DNA of 64,000 nucleotides from Chitinophaga filiformis. GTDB taxonomy: Bacteria; Bacteroidota; Bacteroidia; Chitinophagales; Chitinophagaceae. Every line of letters starts with the position of its first letter. The stretch's first letter is position 1. A program made the position numbers and the translations under genes. This document shows, in pieces, positions 26,492 to 36,734 of the stretch. Under the pieces are notes generated by a model that had not been told where the DNA came from, did no database searches, and was given only the letters and a program-made list of their open reading frames with translations. The DNA is taken from the NCBI RefSeq assembly GCF_900102545.1, contig NZ_FNBN01000002.1:21245-85244 (forward strand), written 5' to 3'.

Positions 26492-26684
26492 TACAGCTGT
26501 AGCAGCTCCCCACTCTGAGTCATCGGTTCTCCCCGATTTAGGTGATTTTCTAACATGTGAAGATGGTCTACATTTGCTATAGAAAAGGCGATGAGGCCTG
26601 TTCAAAGAAACAAGAACTTAAAATTATATCCTGCTAGAGATAAACTAAATTCAAATGATCTGTTTACGTTAATTTATCTGGTGT
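26492..26684. other. Long 3' region of the response-regulator transcript
   Basis: The terminator at 26685 leaves about 190 bp of non-coding sequence after the stop codon at 26491. No coding frame, clear RNA structure or -7 promoter was found in it. Confidence 0.5.
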
Positions 26685-26712
26685 AGCCCTGTTCTCAGGG
26701 CTCTTTTTTTTT
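26685..26712 (+). terminator. Terminator of the two-component operon
   Basis: AGCCCTG-TTCT-CAGGGCT is followed by nine T residues, a classic intrinsic terminator. Confidence 0.92.
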
Positions 26713-26740
26713 GTGTATGCGTTCCGCTGGCATACGTTTC

Positions 26741-26880
26741 CCCGGGGTTATCACCCCGCGCTACAAACACTACGGCTCCTAACGGAGCCGATTGCCGTGG
26801 ATGATCATGTTATGTTATACCGGGTTATCACCTCATGCTACAACACTACGGCTCCTAACGGAGCCGATTGCCGCGGATAA
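26741..26880. repeat. Second location of the intergenic repeat family
   Basis: Two units share CGGG(G)TTATCACC, CTACAA(A)CAC and the perfect hairpin GGCTCC-TAAC-GGAGCC (26774-26789 and 26850-26865), each followed by GATTGCCG[T/C]GGAT. The unit spacing is 76 bp. This is the same family as the array at 1-338, with a shorter unit and a longer stem. Confidence 0.88.
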
Positions 26881-26890
26881 TTCAATGCTG

Positions 26891-27316
26891 TTATCCTTCC
26901 CGGTAAGGACTACCCTTCCCCTCTTCCAGGTATTGCTTCAAACTAAGCAGAAACATCGCCCAATGATAATTACAGCTGCGGTAATAGTCGGTTACCTCCT
27001 GCCAATTGTAATGCTTCAGGATAAGCGTGGTAACGCCTTCTTTTTCCGCGAGGATCTTAAAGCAGATGAAGGTGCCGATCCATTCCGGATCTGACTCTGT
27101 GCATTCCCAGAGTACCTTTTCTTCGGGGCGCAGTTCCAGGATCTGCATTTTCGTGATATACTCTTCCCCCCAGTTAAACTCATTCTCAAATCCGATCTCT
27201 GGTTTTACCTGCAGTTTTGTTGTCCATGTTGCTCCTAATCCTTCCTGTGTGGTAAGGGCCTCGTAAACTTTCGTCCGGCTTGCCCTGATCTGGAGCAGAT
27301 GCTCGATTGCCACCAT
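26891..27316 (-). CDS. SRPBCC (AHSA1-like) domain protein
   Basis: The 141-residue protein has the START/AHSA1 layout: an N-terminal strand (IEHLLQIRASRTKVYEALTT), a helix with GLGATWTT, central strands and a long C-terminal helix (HWAMFLLSLKQYLEEG). Family members bind small hydrophobic ligands in a deep cavity or act as Hsp90 ATPase-activator-like proteins. The ligand is unknown. It ends next to the repeat at 26741-26880. Confidence 0.85.
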   Translation of the reverse strand: MVAIEHLLQIRASRTKVYEALTTQEGLGATWTTKLQVKPEIGFENEFNWGEEYITKMQILELRPEEKVLWECTESDPEWIGTFICFKILAEKEGVTTLILKHYNWQEVTDYYRSCNYHWAMFLLSLKQYLEEGKGSPYREG

Positions 27317-27409
27317 ATATTCCGTTTTAGCTTATATCAAAAGTAACAATGTCGTGGTAGTAATGGGATGGCTAAACTGGACATATCAGCGAGGGGTTTC
27401 TGCCAACTA

Positions 27410-28072
27410 TCATTCTCTGGCCAGTTCAATATCAGCCGTCCGGTATAAATGTTCAGGGATCTGTGCCAGTGTGGAGGGGTGTACTTTATTACCCAATCCG
27501 TAAAATTCCTGGAAACTCATGATCAGCGGTCGCCACTTGTCTGGGTCTACCTTATTGTCTTGTCCCTGCATTAAAATCGATTCATCCAGGTGTATCCGGG
27601 TGATCCGCATTTCAAATGTAACAATCTTTCCCCGTTGTGCCGCATTGTCTGTCGCCAAATCATGTGAAGCCGCCAATACAGCCTCCAGGTGTACAGGACA
27701 TTCGAGTACCCGGGGTGCGGTAACTGTCTCGGCGGCAATGGGTGTTAAACCGGCTATCCCAAACTTATCTTCTTCATAGCGGTAGCCTTTCTGCTGCTTG
27801 CCTGCCGGTACCGGGTCGCTTCCTGTAGTACGCGCCAGGCGGTTCACAGCTGCTGCCTGGTGAACGGAAGGCAGGTTCAATACACATTGCCCGGTACGGA
27901 GAATGTTCTCTGTTGTTTTCGATAAAGCAGAAAGCCCCAGCATACACCGCCAGCCCAGCCAGAAGATAGATGACATAGGCGCCAGGTTGTAGGTCCCGTT
28001 TTCGTTTTCAGTGCCGATCAGCACTACGGGTGTACCAAAATAAAGGATCGATGGTTCGCTGCGGAGATGCAT
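27410..28072 (-). CDS. Flavin reductase-like, FMN-binding protein
   Basis: The product resembles the FMN-binding split-barrel flavin reductase family, with YFGTPVVLIGTENENGTYN and LAPMSSIFWLGW segments near the N-terminus and CVLNLPS in the middle. The start is set at 28072 (MHLRSEPS) because the eight preceding residues look non-conserved; the longer form would start at 28096. Length (220 residues) is normal. The probable role is flavin reduction or a related FMN-dependent reaction; the substrate is unknown. Confidence 0.85.
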   Translation of the reverse strand: MHLRSEPSILYFGTPVVLIGTENENGTYNLAPMSSIFWLGWRCMLGLSALSKTTENILRTGQCVLNLPSVHQAAAVNRLARTTGSDPVPAGKQQKGYRYEEDKFGIAGLTPIAAETVTAPRVLECPVHLEAVLAASHDLATDNAAQRGKIVTFEMRITRIHLDESILMQGQDNKVDPDKWRPLIMSFQEFYGLGNKVHPSTLAQIPEHLYRTADIELARE

Positions 28073-28154
28073 AAAAATATCGTTTAGACATCCCAAAAGT
28101 AGAGCGACTGCTATGGTCTTTCAACCCGGTTCTTGCGGAAGTAGGCTACAAATG

Positions 28155-28190
28155 AAAAGGCGCCCCGTGATCAACCCGGGACGCCTTTTT
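28155..28190. terminator. Terminator downstream of the giant surface protein gene
   Basis: AAAAGGCGCCCC pairs with GGGACGCCTTTT (one mismatch), ending in a T-run. It serves the minus-strand gene ending at 28212. Confidence 0.8.
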
Positions 28191-28211
28191 GCCTATTGTA
28201 CTTTACACTTC

Positions 28212-31200
28212 TTATCTGATTACTGTGATCTGGCCTGTTACCTGTGTTATCGGACCTCCTACTTTCTTCTTGTAGCTAACCACCCATATATAAGAACCAC
28301 TCTCAACCAGGTTTCCTACGTGTCTGCCATCCCATCCCGTTCTGTAATCTTTAATAAAGCAAACCATCTGGCCCCAACGGTTAAATACGCGCAGCTCATA
28401 GTCATACATCGGACCTTCTGCTGTTGGCTTGAACACATCGTTCTTACCGTCGCCGTTAAGCGTGAAGGCAGTCGGGAACTGCGGATTCGCTTCACAAGGC
28501 TTATAAGTCACCGCAATATGGTCAGATACGGATCCGCAATCGTTATATACCAATACTGTGTAGTAACCGGTGCTGGTCACATTATAAGTGCTGGTAGTAG
28601 CACCATCCTGCCAACGTACACTGTTACCCTCGCCGGCGTTCACCTTCAGCACCAGGGTCTTTTCAAGACACAGCGTGGTATCGCGACCCAGGTCAAATGC
28701 AGGGATGCCTGCTACTGTTACGTTCACACTATCCATCGTGATCTGGGAACAGAACCTATCCATCACAGAAACAACATATTTACCTGGCTTATTCACTTCC
28801 TTCACAGGGTTGGTATCACCGTCATTCCAGAGGTAAGATACCGCGTCGGCATTCTCCGCATTCAATACTACGCTGCCGCCGTTACAGATGGCACGCTCAG
28901 GACCGATATCGATATTCAGGTGTGATTTCAGCGTTACCCTTACAGTATCTTCCACCACACAACCATCGCGGGTAACAGTTACCCAATAATCACCCGGTCT
29001 TGATACTACAAGCTCGTTGGTTGTTTCTCCGCTGTTCCAGCGTACATTACCACCATCAGGATCTACTGTCAGTATGGCTGTTTCGTCAGGACAGATCTGT
29101 GTATCCTCACTCAGTACCACATTCGGAGCAGTGGCTACCGTCACGGTTACATCATCATGTGTGGTACAGCCATTCAGTGTTACATCCACACCATATGTAC
29201 CTGCCATATATACTTCTATCGAAGCAGTAGTCTCACCTGTGCTCCATACGTAGGTAGCAGCAGGGATGTAAGCATTCAGCTTCACGCTTGAGCCTTCACA
29301 GATAGTGGTATCAGGTATATTTACTACCGGTGGATTATTTACTGTTACTTTCACTTCATCAGTAGTGGCACAGATGCCATTGAATACAGTCACACTGTAA
29401 GTACCGCTGGTGGTCACCGTAATGGTCTGGGTACTTGCACCTGTTGACCAGCGGATGTTATAATCTACGTTATTGATACCTGCATCCAGTGTTACAGATT
29501 CACCTATACATACTGATACATCCGGGCCCAGGTCAACTACTGGTTTCTCCAGGTATTTCAGATCGTAGGTAACGGTATCTGATACGCAACCGGTTACCCC
29601 GTTAGTTACTGTAAAGCTGGCCTGTGTAGCCCCATTCAGATCGAATACGTTACTGCTCTGTGTCAGTGGCGTAGTAACTGCGGTAGCTGGTACCACACTT
29701 ACCAGGGTGAACTTCGGCTTGCTTACTTTATTCTTTAAGAGTATTGCAAATTTGGTATTGTTAGAACAGTTGGCTGGCAGGTTCGGATCCAGTTCCGGTT
29801 TAGGAGCCGGACTTACCGTAATAGTCTGCACACGTTCTATAGCGGCGTTGCCACAGGCGTCGGACACGTTCCATCTTCTTACAACAGTATATCCTGCACA
29901 CTTATCTGCTACAAACGGATCCTGTACCATTGTTACCTTCTTAGGGAAGTTCACATCACAGTTATCAACCGCATACAGGGTTGCCGGAACAGGGAGCTTC
30001 TCATCATAACTGATCGTTACATCTGCCGGAGCCGGATCGATCTTCGGTCTGGTTGTATCTGCTACAGTGATCACCTGGCGGGCAACAGTGGTATTGCTAC
30101 AAGCATCTTTCGCAGTCCATGTACGGATCAGACGGTAGTTGCCTGCGCATGCACCGTCGATATTCTCACGTACCTGCAAATAAGTCACCTTCACAGTACC
30201 ACAATTATCTGTTGCAGTCAGCAGCGCTGGTGGTTCAGGTACTTTATTACAATCTACCGTAGTGTCAGCAGGTGCTGCAGAAGTGAATACTGGTTTTGCC
30301 GTATCCTGTACAGTGATTACCTGTTGCATGGTAGCGGTATTACCACAATTATCGATCGCAGTCCATACACGGGTCAGTCGGTAATTACTTGGACAGGTGT
30401 TGGAAAGGAACTCTTTACGCTGGGATACTTTCACTTTTACAGTAGCGGTACAGTTGTCTGTAGCTGTTACTGCCGCTACGTCCGGTACGCTGTCACAATT
30501 CACGGTGATCACCGGAGGTACTGTTACAGAGAATACCGGTTTAACGTTGTCCTGTACGGTGATGGTCTGCGTCAGGGCAGCCTTGTTGCCGCAAAGGTCA
30601 GTCGCTGTCCAGGTACGGATGATCTGGTAGTTACCATCGCAGTTGCTGCCTGCCACAGATTTACGTACATCCACCGGATTAACGGTGATAGTACCCGGCG
30701 TACAGTTATCAGTAGCCGTCAATGGTTGTCCTGCAGGCACCTGGTCACAGCTTACAGTGATGTTGGCTGGTGCAGTGCCATCGAATACCGGCGGCGTGAC
30801 ATCGCGAACAGTGATTACCTGTTTCAGGGTGTCGCTGGCATTACCGCAAGCATCCACAGCTACCCATTTACGGATCAGCTGATAGTTGCTCGCACATGCT
30901 CCTGGTTTGTCCACTCTTTCTTCTATCGGCGTGATAGTCAGGGCACCGGAGCAGGCGTCTGTTGCGGTGAGGTTTACTGCTACAGGGATCGCGTCACAGT
31001 TAACGGTCACATTCGCCGGAGCAGTGGCATCGAATACAGGAGCTGTTTTATCTGTTACTGTGATCACCTGCTGTGCCTGGGCGCTCAGACCACAACGGTC
31101 AGTCGCTGTCCAGGTACGCTCTATTTTGAACGTACATGCATCCACAGTAGTGGTTACATCGTTGCTGGTGACAGTCACTGGTTCATTATTATAAGGAGCG

Positions 31201-34200
31201 TGACTGAATACCGGCGTACCAAACTTCGTAGTGTAGTCAGTACCCTGTACGCAATCAACAGTGATTGGAGCAGGAACAGATACGACTACCGGCGGAGTGT
31301 TCATCAGCGTCAGCATAACTGCGTTACTAATGTTGCCGGTACAAGCGCCCGACATTACCACACGTCTGAACCAGGTGTTCCTGCTGATGCTGACAGGCGT
31401 ATAGCTGTCGCTCGTGCCGCCGGTACCTGTAGTTACATTCGTAAAGCCGGTGATGGCATCGGTGGTACTTATCTGCCACTGGTAGGTAAATGAACCGGTA
31501 CCGCCGCTTACTACGCCGCCGGTCAGTGTTGCAGGCGCATCGCTTGCGCAGAGTACCTGGTCGGCGGTGATCGTATTGCCCTGAATAGCAGGCTGATTGG
31601 TCAGCACAACTTCATCAGGTGTCGAAGTACAGATGCCATTGGCGATCGTCCAGCGGAGGGTGGTTGTAGTACCCGGCTGTAAGGTCACCTTAGCAGTAGG
31701 ACTATGAATATCGGAGATGACAGCAGTAGCACCACTTACAATCGTCCAGGTACCTACAGCGGCAGCCGGAGATGCACTGTTGGCATTCATGATGAAGTTC
31801 GGATCATCACAATGTACCTGGTCGGCGCCTGCAGTAGCGTTGTTCGGCATTACGCTGTTAACGAGCGTAATACTATCCACCGAGTTACAGGTACTGTTAG
31901 AGATCACCCAGGCAATGGTAGCGCTGGTACCCTGAGGTACGGTCACTACGGCAGCCGGATTACTGAAATTACCGGCAGCGATGCTGGCGGAACTTCCGGC
32001 AGGCAGGCTCCAGGTAGCAGTACCTGTTACTGGTGTGTTGGCAGCCATTGTAAACAGCGCATTTTCACAATGCTGCTGGTCTACGCCGGCAGAGGCAGTT
32101 GTAGGTTTAGGTATGCTTGTCAGTGTTACTTCATCAAAATTGGAGCAGGTACCATTGGTCATCGTCCAGCGTAATACCGCTGTCGTGCCGGTCGGTAATG
32201 TCACATGCGCTGTATCCATATTAGCCTGACCAGCTGCGATGGTAGCAGTACCACTTGTTACAGTCCAGGTACCGGTAGCACCTGCCACTGTAGGTTTGTT
32301 GCCCGCCATCTTAAAGTCAAGGCCCGCACATTGTGACTGGTCAGGTCCTGCACTTGCCACATCCGGCAATGCGTAGTTAGTCAGTACCACAGTATCACTG
32401 GTCGTACAACCGCCATTCGCGATTGTCCATTCCAACTTCAGGACAGTACCCGCAGGTACTGATATATTAGCCGTCTGATTGTTTATATCTGCAGGAGGGA
32501 AAATAAATGTTGAAGGAGATAATACTCTCCAGGTGCCGGTACCGCCTGCAGCTGAATTAGCTGACAGCGCGAAAGCCGGTGTATTACAATGTACCTCGTC
32601 AGGACCGGCCACCGCAGGATTTGGCGCCAGGCTGTTGCTCAGGGTTACATCATCAGAAGAAGAACAGCCACCGTTGGTGATCGTCCAGCGTAACACCACT
32701 ACTGTGCCCGCAGGAATACTCAATACGGCATTCGGATTGTTAACAGCAGCTCCAGGGAAAACAAAGCTTGCCGGAGATACTACACTCCATCTGCCGGTAC
32801 CTCCACCTGCACCAGGTGCATTGGCTGAGAGGGTGAACACTGTATTATTACATTGTGCCATATCCGGTCCTGCGGCTGCCGTTACCGGCATTACAGAGTT
32901 GGTCAGCGTAACATTATCTGTACTGATACATGTACCGTTTGTAGTCTGCCATGTAAGCACCACGCTCACACCCACCGGTACAGTGACTACTGCATTCGGA
33001 TTGCTGATCTGTGCAGCCGGGATGGTAGCGGTAGTACCTGCAGGCAGGATCCATTTGCCGGTGCCCACAGCTACCGGAGTAGCCGCCATCGTGAAGGTAT
33101 TCACACCACACTGTGCCTGATCCGGACCGGCATTCGCTGTAGTTGGCGGTACTGCACTTGTTAATACTACATTATCGGTAGACACACAGGTCCCATTTCT
33201 GATCGTCCAGGTAGCGGTCACAGTTACACCAGTCGGTACATTGATCACCGCATTCGGATTATTCTGCTGGCCGGCATTAATGCTGGCAGTAGTTCCTGCA
33301 GGCAGGGTCCAGGTACCAGTACCTGTTGTTGCCGTATTCGCCTTCATGATAAACTGGGTGTTTCCGCACTGGGTAGTATCACGACCCGCATCAGCGGTAG
33401 TTGGAGGCGCGTAGTTAGTCAGTATAGCAGTGTCTTTCGCTACGCAGGTACCGTTTGTTACGGTCCATACCGCCGTCACACTTGTACCCTGCGGTACATT
33501 GATCACCGCTGTACGGCTATTCACCTGTCCTGGCGTAATAGTCGAAGTCGTACCGGTTGGCAGGCTCCAGGCGCCTGTACCAGGTGCAGGATCGCTGGCT
33601 GCCATTGTAAAGGCGGTACTGTTACAGTTAGACTGATCAGGACCAGCGCTTACTGCCGCCGGCATTGGTGTAAAGGTGACTGTTGTATTTACACAGGTGG
33701 TCGTATCACAACCTCCGAGACTTTCTGCTCTTACATAATAAGTGGTGGTAGCGCTCAGTGGCAGGGTAACGGTAGCGCCTGTAGCAAGGCGGGTACCAGT
33801 ACCACAACCTCCGGCATACCATGCCCATACACCGTTTGGTGTTACTTTATCTGACTGTACACCCAAACTGCCGCCAACTACGGTCATCGTAACAGTATTG
33901 CCCGTACCACAGATGTTGGTGGCGCTTGCATTAATACTGGTAGCCGGTGTCGGTGCTGAGGATACATTTACGGTAAACGGAATGGTGGAATCACAACCAG
34001 CTTTCGCTGTCTTGTAACTCAGGTTGAAAGTATACACACCCGGTGCGGTTGAAGCAGGGTATGGAACTGTCAGCGGCCATTTCAGCGGCTGATCAATAAT
34101 ATTTACAAAACCAGGCATCGGAGATGTGCCAGGCGTAATAGAATATAAGGTTGGCGTTCCCTTGGTAGATAATGTATCTAATATAAAGGAGCCTTTACTG

Positions 34201-36734
34201 CTGCAGGAGGCAACAGGGGTAACCAGTTTGATCACCGGCTTACCTATTTTATGCAAGACAACAGTATCGATATTCGCCACACATCCGCCGGCATTTGTGA
34301 TGCTCCAGGTGAGTACGACATCGCCCTCATTATCAAGCACTGTTACAGGTGTATTGTAAGCAGTGTCATAAGCAATCGTTGCATTACCGGATACCAGTTT
34401 CCAGATACCTTTCTCTGCTGCCGGACCAGAGGCCGCAGTATCAGCAAGCGGCTGACTGGCGTTCATAATAAATATATTGTCTGTACCGCACTGGGTCGTA
34501 TCCTTACCTGCATTACTGTAAGTAGGATCTACCAGGAGGTGCAGGGTATCCAGTATGGTGGTGGCACAATTCAGGTTTGCCGGGCTCCTCACCGTCCATG
34601 ATAATACTACAGAAGTACCTGGTCGTTTAATAGTCACCCTCGTACGCTCAGCAGAAGGCAGCAGAATCTTCACATAGTTATCGATCACATCGTCGGTAAC
34701 GGCAGGACCGTAAACATCTTCCACTCTCCAGGTGCCGGTCGCACCTACTATCTTATTTACTTCCACGGTAAAGTTACCGCTCGGATTAGCAGATGCACAG
34801 TAGACGTTCTGGTTAGGTTTCAGGCTGGTACTAGGTGTAGCGCTGACATCTATAATTACCGGGTTAGAAGCTGCCTGGCAAACATTCGCTGCATCTTCTA
34901 CCGTCACGGAGAACACAGTATCGGCCAGACTATTGATCTGTATCTGAGATGCCTCCACCATGTTATCATATTCCGGCATTTGTGTTTTGTTTCCACTTGC
35001 ATCCGGACCTCTGAACCATTTAATGATATAACCGTTCAGTACATCATTGATCTTCAGGTTAACTGACTCACCCACGCAGATGTTGTTGTCTGAAACAGCC
35101 ACATCTACCCTCGGAGAGCGTACCATCTTGATGTCGGTGCTGTTCTCGTCCATACAGGTATGTCCGTCAGCATATTCAACATATCCATATACCGTGATAA
35201 CAGTATCCTTATCTACCTGGATAGTACGTTTGGTATCTGTATAACCAGGCAGGTCTTTCCATGTATAATAATCGAAACCACCCGAAGCTTCCAGTTCTAC
35301 ATAAGTACCGGAACACACCTCACTCTGCGTCAGGTTGAGGGTTGGCATTGGCAGTATCGTCAACCTGATCTGGGATGACGGAGAAGAACAGGTAGTAGAG
35401 TCACTACCTCTTTCATATATCAATACCTGGAACAGGTAATCGGAAGCTACTTTACGCGTACCTTTCAGTTCACCGGGTCCTATCACCAGTTGAGGCGCGT
35501 TGCCGGAACCATAAGGAACGTTCATCCATGTACGGCCTTCATCATCACTCATCTGCCATTGGTACACAGGATCAACGAAATAGCCAACCGGCTGGAAAGA
35601 AGCAGATAAAGTAATTGGTGCGCCTTCGCACAATACTTCCTGGAGGGTCTCACCATCACCATCTATCGTAGCAACAATGCTTGGGCTACAATAAGAAAAT
35701 TCGATATCGTCTATAGCGATATCGTTACCACAACCTCCCGGTTTATTATTCGTGACATATACTATAACAGCATCCACATCAGAAGGAACAATAAACGTTC
35801 CGCCATATCGCTGCCAGGTGGGGCCGGCATTACCGAGCATCATAGAAACTGAATGAGTCCTGAATTCGTTCAGAACCCTTGCCGGATTGGCGGCATCTAC
35901 CACTTTGAAGGTAACGCCCGCATATTGATATCCGCTGCGACATGTATTATTAAATGCATTGGCCGTATTCACGTTCATCAGCCAGGCGCTGAAATTGTAT
36001 ACGGAACCAGGACAGAGACCTGTGATTGTTTTCTCATAGAACTGTCCGGGAGTAACCGCTGAATTAGTTACCAGCATTGCGCCGCGATAACCACCGGTAT
36101 GATCTGAAGTAGTGCTTACCCAGTCGCTCTTCGCAAAAGAAGGACTATTAGTGATGGCGTAGCTGTCATTATTCAAATCACCAGTAGGCTGATAATTATA
36201 TAATACCACACCATCAACAGGATAATTCCTGCGGTTTACACCATCTGGCATGCTACCAAAATCTTCCGTGAATCCAGCCATAGTAGCGCCACCGTCACCG
36301 CAGGTGCTGATGGTACAGTCGGAAGCATACATTTTCACGGTACGTGTCACCGTCTTCAGTACACTATCAGCGCCTTTATAATAAAGCTTGATATTAAATG
36401 TATAGTTACCCGGTACCAGGAACTGCAGCGTCAGCGCTTTGGTATTTGTCAGCTTGTTAGCTTTGGTACCAACAGGATTCTCCGTGTAGAGGATCTCATA
36501 GTCTGCATCGGTATTGTTCGGAGATGTGATAGTCCAGTCGGCTTTCTGAGGGATTGCGAGGCCAGCGCCTTCTACCATCGCGTTCACACTGGTGAACTTG
36601 ATCTGATTGGCAGTAGCGTTGGTTCTGGACATACATACCGTATCCGGTATATTCACGTACACTGTCTGTGCCTGCACGGTCCCGAATGCACAACACAACG
36701 ACAGGCATAATAATATTAGAAGCTTTTTCATCAA
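28212..36734 (-). CDS. Giant T9SS-exported surface protein with repeated Ig-like modules and CHU_C sorting domain
   Basis: The 2840-residue protein has a signal peptide (MMKKLLILLCLSLCCAFGTV) and an N-terminal carbohydrate-binding-like region. Nine roughly 80-residue modules follow, most starting A-G-P-D-Q or similar with a Cys (for example ADAGRDTTQC, ANAGPDQAQC) and containing TGTW and TNGTC. Next are six HYR-like modules (TATDNC, TWTATDRCG, QVITV), five PKD-like modules (VWSTGETTASIEV, SGTYSVTV), and the gliding-motility-associated C-terminal domain (FPTAFTLNGDGKNDVF, YELRVFNRWGQ). This C-terminal domain directs export by the type IX secretion system. The paired Cys residues per module suggest disulfide-stabilised domains. 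Role: adhesion or cell-surface fibre, by analogy with similar proteins. Confidence 0.92.
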   Translation of the reverse strand: MMKKLLILLCLSLCCAFGTVQAQTVYVNIPDTVCMSRTNATANQIKFTSVNAMVEGAGLAIPQKADWTITSPNNTDADYEILYTENPVGTKANKLTNTKALTLQFLVPGNYTFNIKLYYKGADSVLKTVTRTVKMYASDCTISTCGDGGATMAGFTEDFGSMPDGVNRRNYPVDGVVLYNYQPTGDLNNDSYAITNSPSFAKSDWVSTTSDHTGGYRGAMLVTNSAVTPGQFYEKTITGLCPGSVYNFSAWLMNVNTANAFNNTCRSGYQYAGVTFKVVDAANPARVLNEFRTHSVSMMLGNAGPTWQRYGGTFIVPSDVDAVIVYVTNNKPGGCGNDIAIDDIEFSYCSPSIVATIDGDGETLQEVLCEGAPITLSASFQPVGYFVDPVYQWQMSDDEGRTWMNVPYGSGNAPQLVIGPGELKGTRKVASDYLFQVLIYERGSDSTTCSSPSSQIRLTILPMPTLNLTQSEVCSGTYVELEASGGFDYYTWKDLPGYTDTKRTIQVDKDTVITVYGYVEYADGHTCMDENSTDIKMVRSPRVDVAVSDNNICVGESVNLKINDVLNGYIIKWFRGPDASGNKTQMPEYDNMVEASQIQINSLADTVFSVTVEDAANVCQAASNPVIIDVSATPSTSLKPNQNVYCASANPSGNFTVEVNKIVGATGTWRVEDVYGPAVTDDVIDNYVKILLPSAERTRVTIKRPGTSVVLSWTVRSPANLNCATTILDTLHLLVDPTYSNAGKDTTQCGTDNIFIMNASQPLADTAASGPAAEKGIWKLVSGNATIAYDTAYNTPVTVLDNEGDVVLTWSITNAGGCVANIDTVVLHKIGKPVIKLVTPVASCSSKGSFILDTLSTKGTPTLYSITPGTSPMPGFVNIIDQPLKWPLTVPYPASTAPGVYTFNLSYKTAKAGCDSTIPFTVNVSSAPTPATSINASATNICGTGNTVTMTVVGGSLGVQSDKVTPNGVWAWYAGGCGTGTRLATGATVTLPLSATTTYYVRAESLGGCDTTTCVNTTVTFTPMPAAVSAGPDQSNCNSTAFTMAASDPAPGTGAWSLPTGTTSTITPGQVNSRTAVINVPQGTSVTAVWTVTNGTCVAKDTAILTNYAPPTTADAGRDTTQCGNTQFIMKANTATTGTGTWTLPAGTTASINAGQQNNPNAVINVPTGVTVTATWTIRNGTCVSTDNVVLTSAVPPTTANAGPDQAQCGVNTFTMAATPVAVGTGKWILPAGTTATIPAAQISNPNAVVTVPVGVSVVLTWQTTNGTCISTDNVTLTNSVMPVTAAAGPDMAQCNNTVFTLSANAPGAGGGTGRWSVVSPASFVFPGAAVNNPNAVLSIPAGTVVVLRWTITNGGCSSSDDVTLSNSLAPNPAVAGPDEVHCNTPAFALSANSAAGGTGTWRVLSPSTFIFPPADINNQTANISVPAGTVLKLEWTIANGGCTTSDTVVLTNYALPDVASAGPDQSQCAGLDFKMAGNKPTVAGATGTWTVTSGTATIAAGQANMDTAHVTLPTGTTAVLRWTMTNGTCSNFDEVTLTSIPKPTTASAGVDQQHCENALFTMAANTPVTGTATWSLPAGSSASIAAGNFSNPAAVVTVPQGTSATIAWVISNSTCNSVDSITLVNSVMPNNATAGADQVHCDDPNFIMNANSASPAAAVGTWTIVSGATAVISDIHSPTAKVTLQPGTTTTLRWTIANGICTSTPDEVVLTNQPAIQGNTITADQVLCASDAPATLTGGVVSGGTGSFTYQWQISTTDAITGFTNVTTGTGGTSDSYTPVSISRNTWFRRVVMSGACTGNISNAVMLTLMNTPPVVVSVPAPITVDCVQGTDYTTKFGTPVFSHAPYNNEPVTVTSNDVTTTVDACTFKIERTWTATDRCGLSAQAQQVITVTDKTAPVFDATAPANVTVNCDAIPVAVNLTATDACSGALTITPIEERVDKPGACASNYQLIRKWVAVDACGNASDTLKQVITVRDVTPPVFDGTAPANITVSCDQVPAGQPLTATDNCTPGTITVNPVDVRKSVAGSNCDGNYQIIRTWTATDLCGNKAALTQTITVQDNVKPVFSVTVPPVITVNCDSVPDVAAVTATDNCTATVKVKVSQRKEFLSNTCPSNYRLTRVWTAIDNCGNTATMQQVITVQDTAKPVFTSAAPADTTVDCNKVPEPPALLTATDNCGTVKVTYLQVRENIDGACAGNYRLIRTWTAKDACSNTTVARQVITVADTTRPKIDPAPADVTISYDEKLPVPATLYAVDNCDVNFPKKVTMVQDPFVADKCAGYTVVRRWNVSDACGNAAIERVQTITVSPAPKPELDPNLPANCSNNTKFAILLKNKVSKPKFTLVSVVPATAVTTPLTQSSNVFDLNGATQASFTVTNGVTGCVSDTVTYDLKYLEKPVVDLGPDVSVCIGESVTLDAGINNVDYNIRWSTGASTQTITVTTSGTYSVTVFNGICATTDEVKVTVNNPPVVNIPDTTICEGSSVKLNAYIPAATYVWSTGETTASIEVYMAGTYGVDVTLNGCTTHDDVTVTVATAPNVVLSEDTQICPDETAILTVDPDGGNVRWNSGETTNELVVSRPGDYWVTVTRDGCVVEDTVRVTLKSHLNIDIGPERAICNGGSVVLNAENADAVSYLWNDGDTNPVKEVNKPGKYVVSVMDRFCSQITMDSVNVTVAGIPAFDLGRDTTLCLEKTLVLKVNAGEGNSVRWQDGATTSTYNVTSTGYYTVLVYNDCGSVSDHIAVTYKPCEANPQFPTAFTLNGDGKNDVFKPTAEGPMYDYELRVFNRWGQMVCFIKDYRTGWDGRHVGNLVESGSYIWVVSYKKKVGGPITQVTGQITVIR

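Noticed and set aside
30324-31493. Long plus-strand open frame (389 codons) opposite the giant surface gene
   Set aside because: It mirrors the repeat structure of the minus-strand gene and reads as low-complexity Cys/Arg/Tyr-rich sequence; a codon-bias shadow.
32479-33120. Plus-strand open frame opposite the giant surface gene
   Set aside because: Same reason: repeats on the real strand keep antisense frames open.
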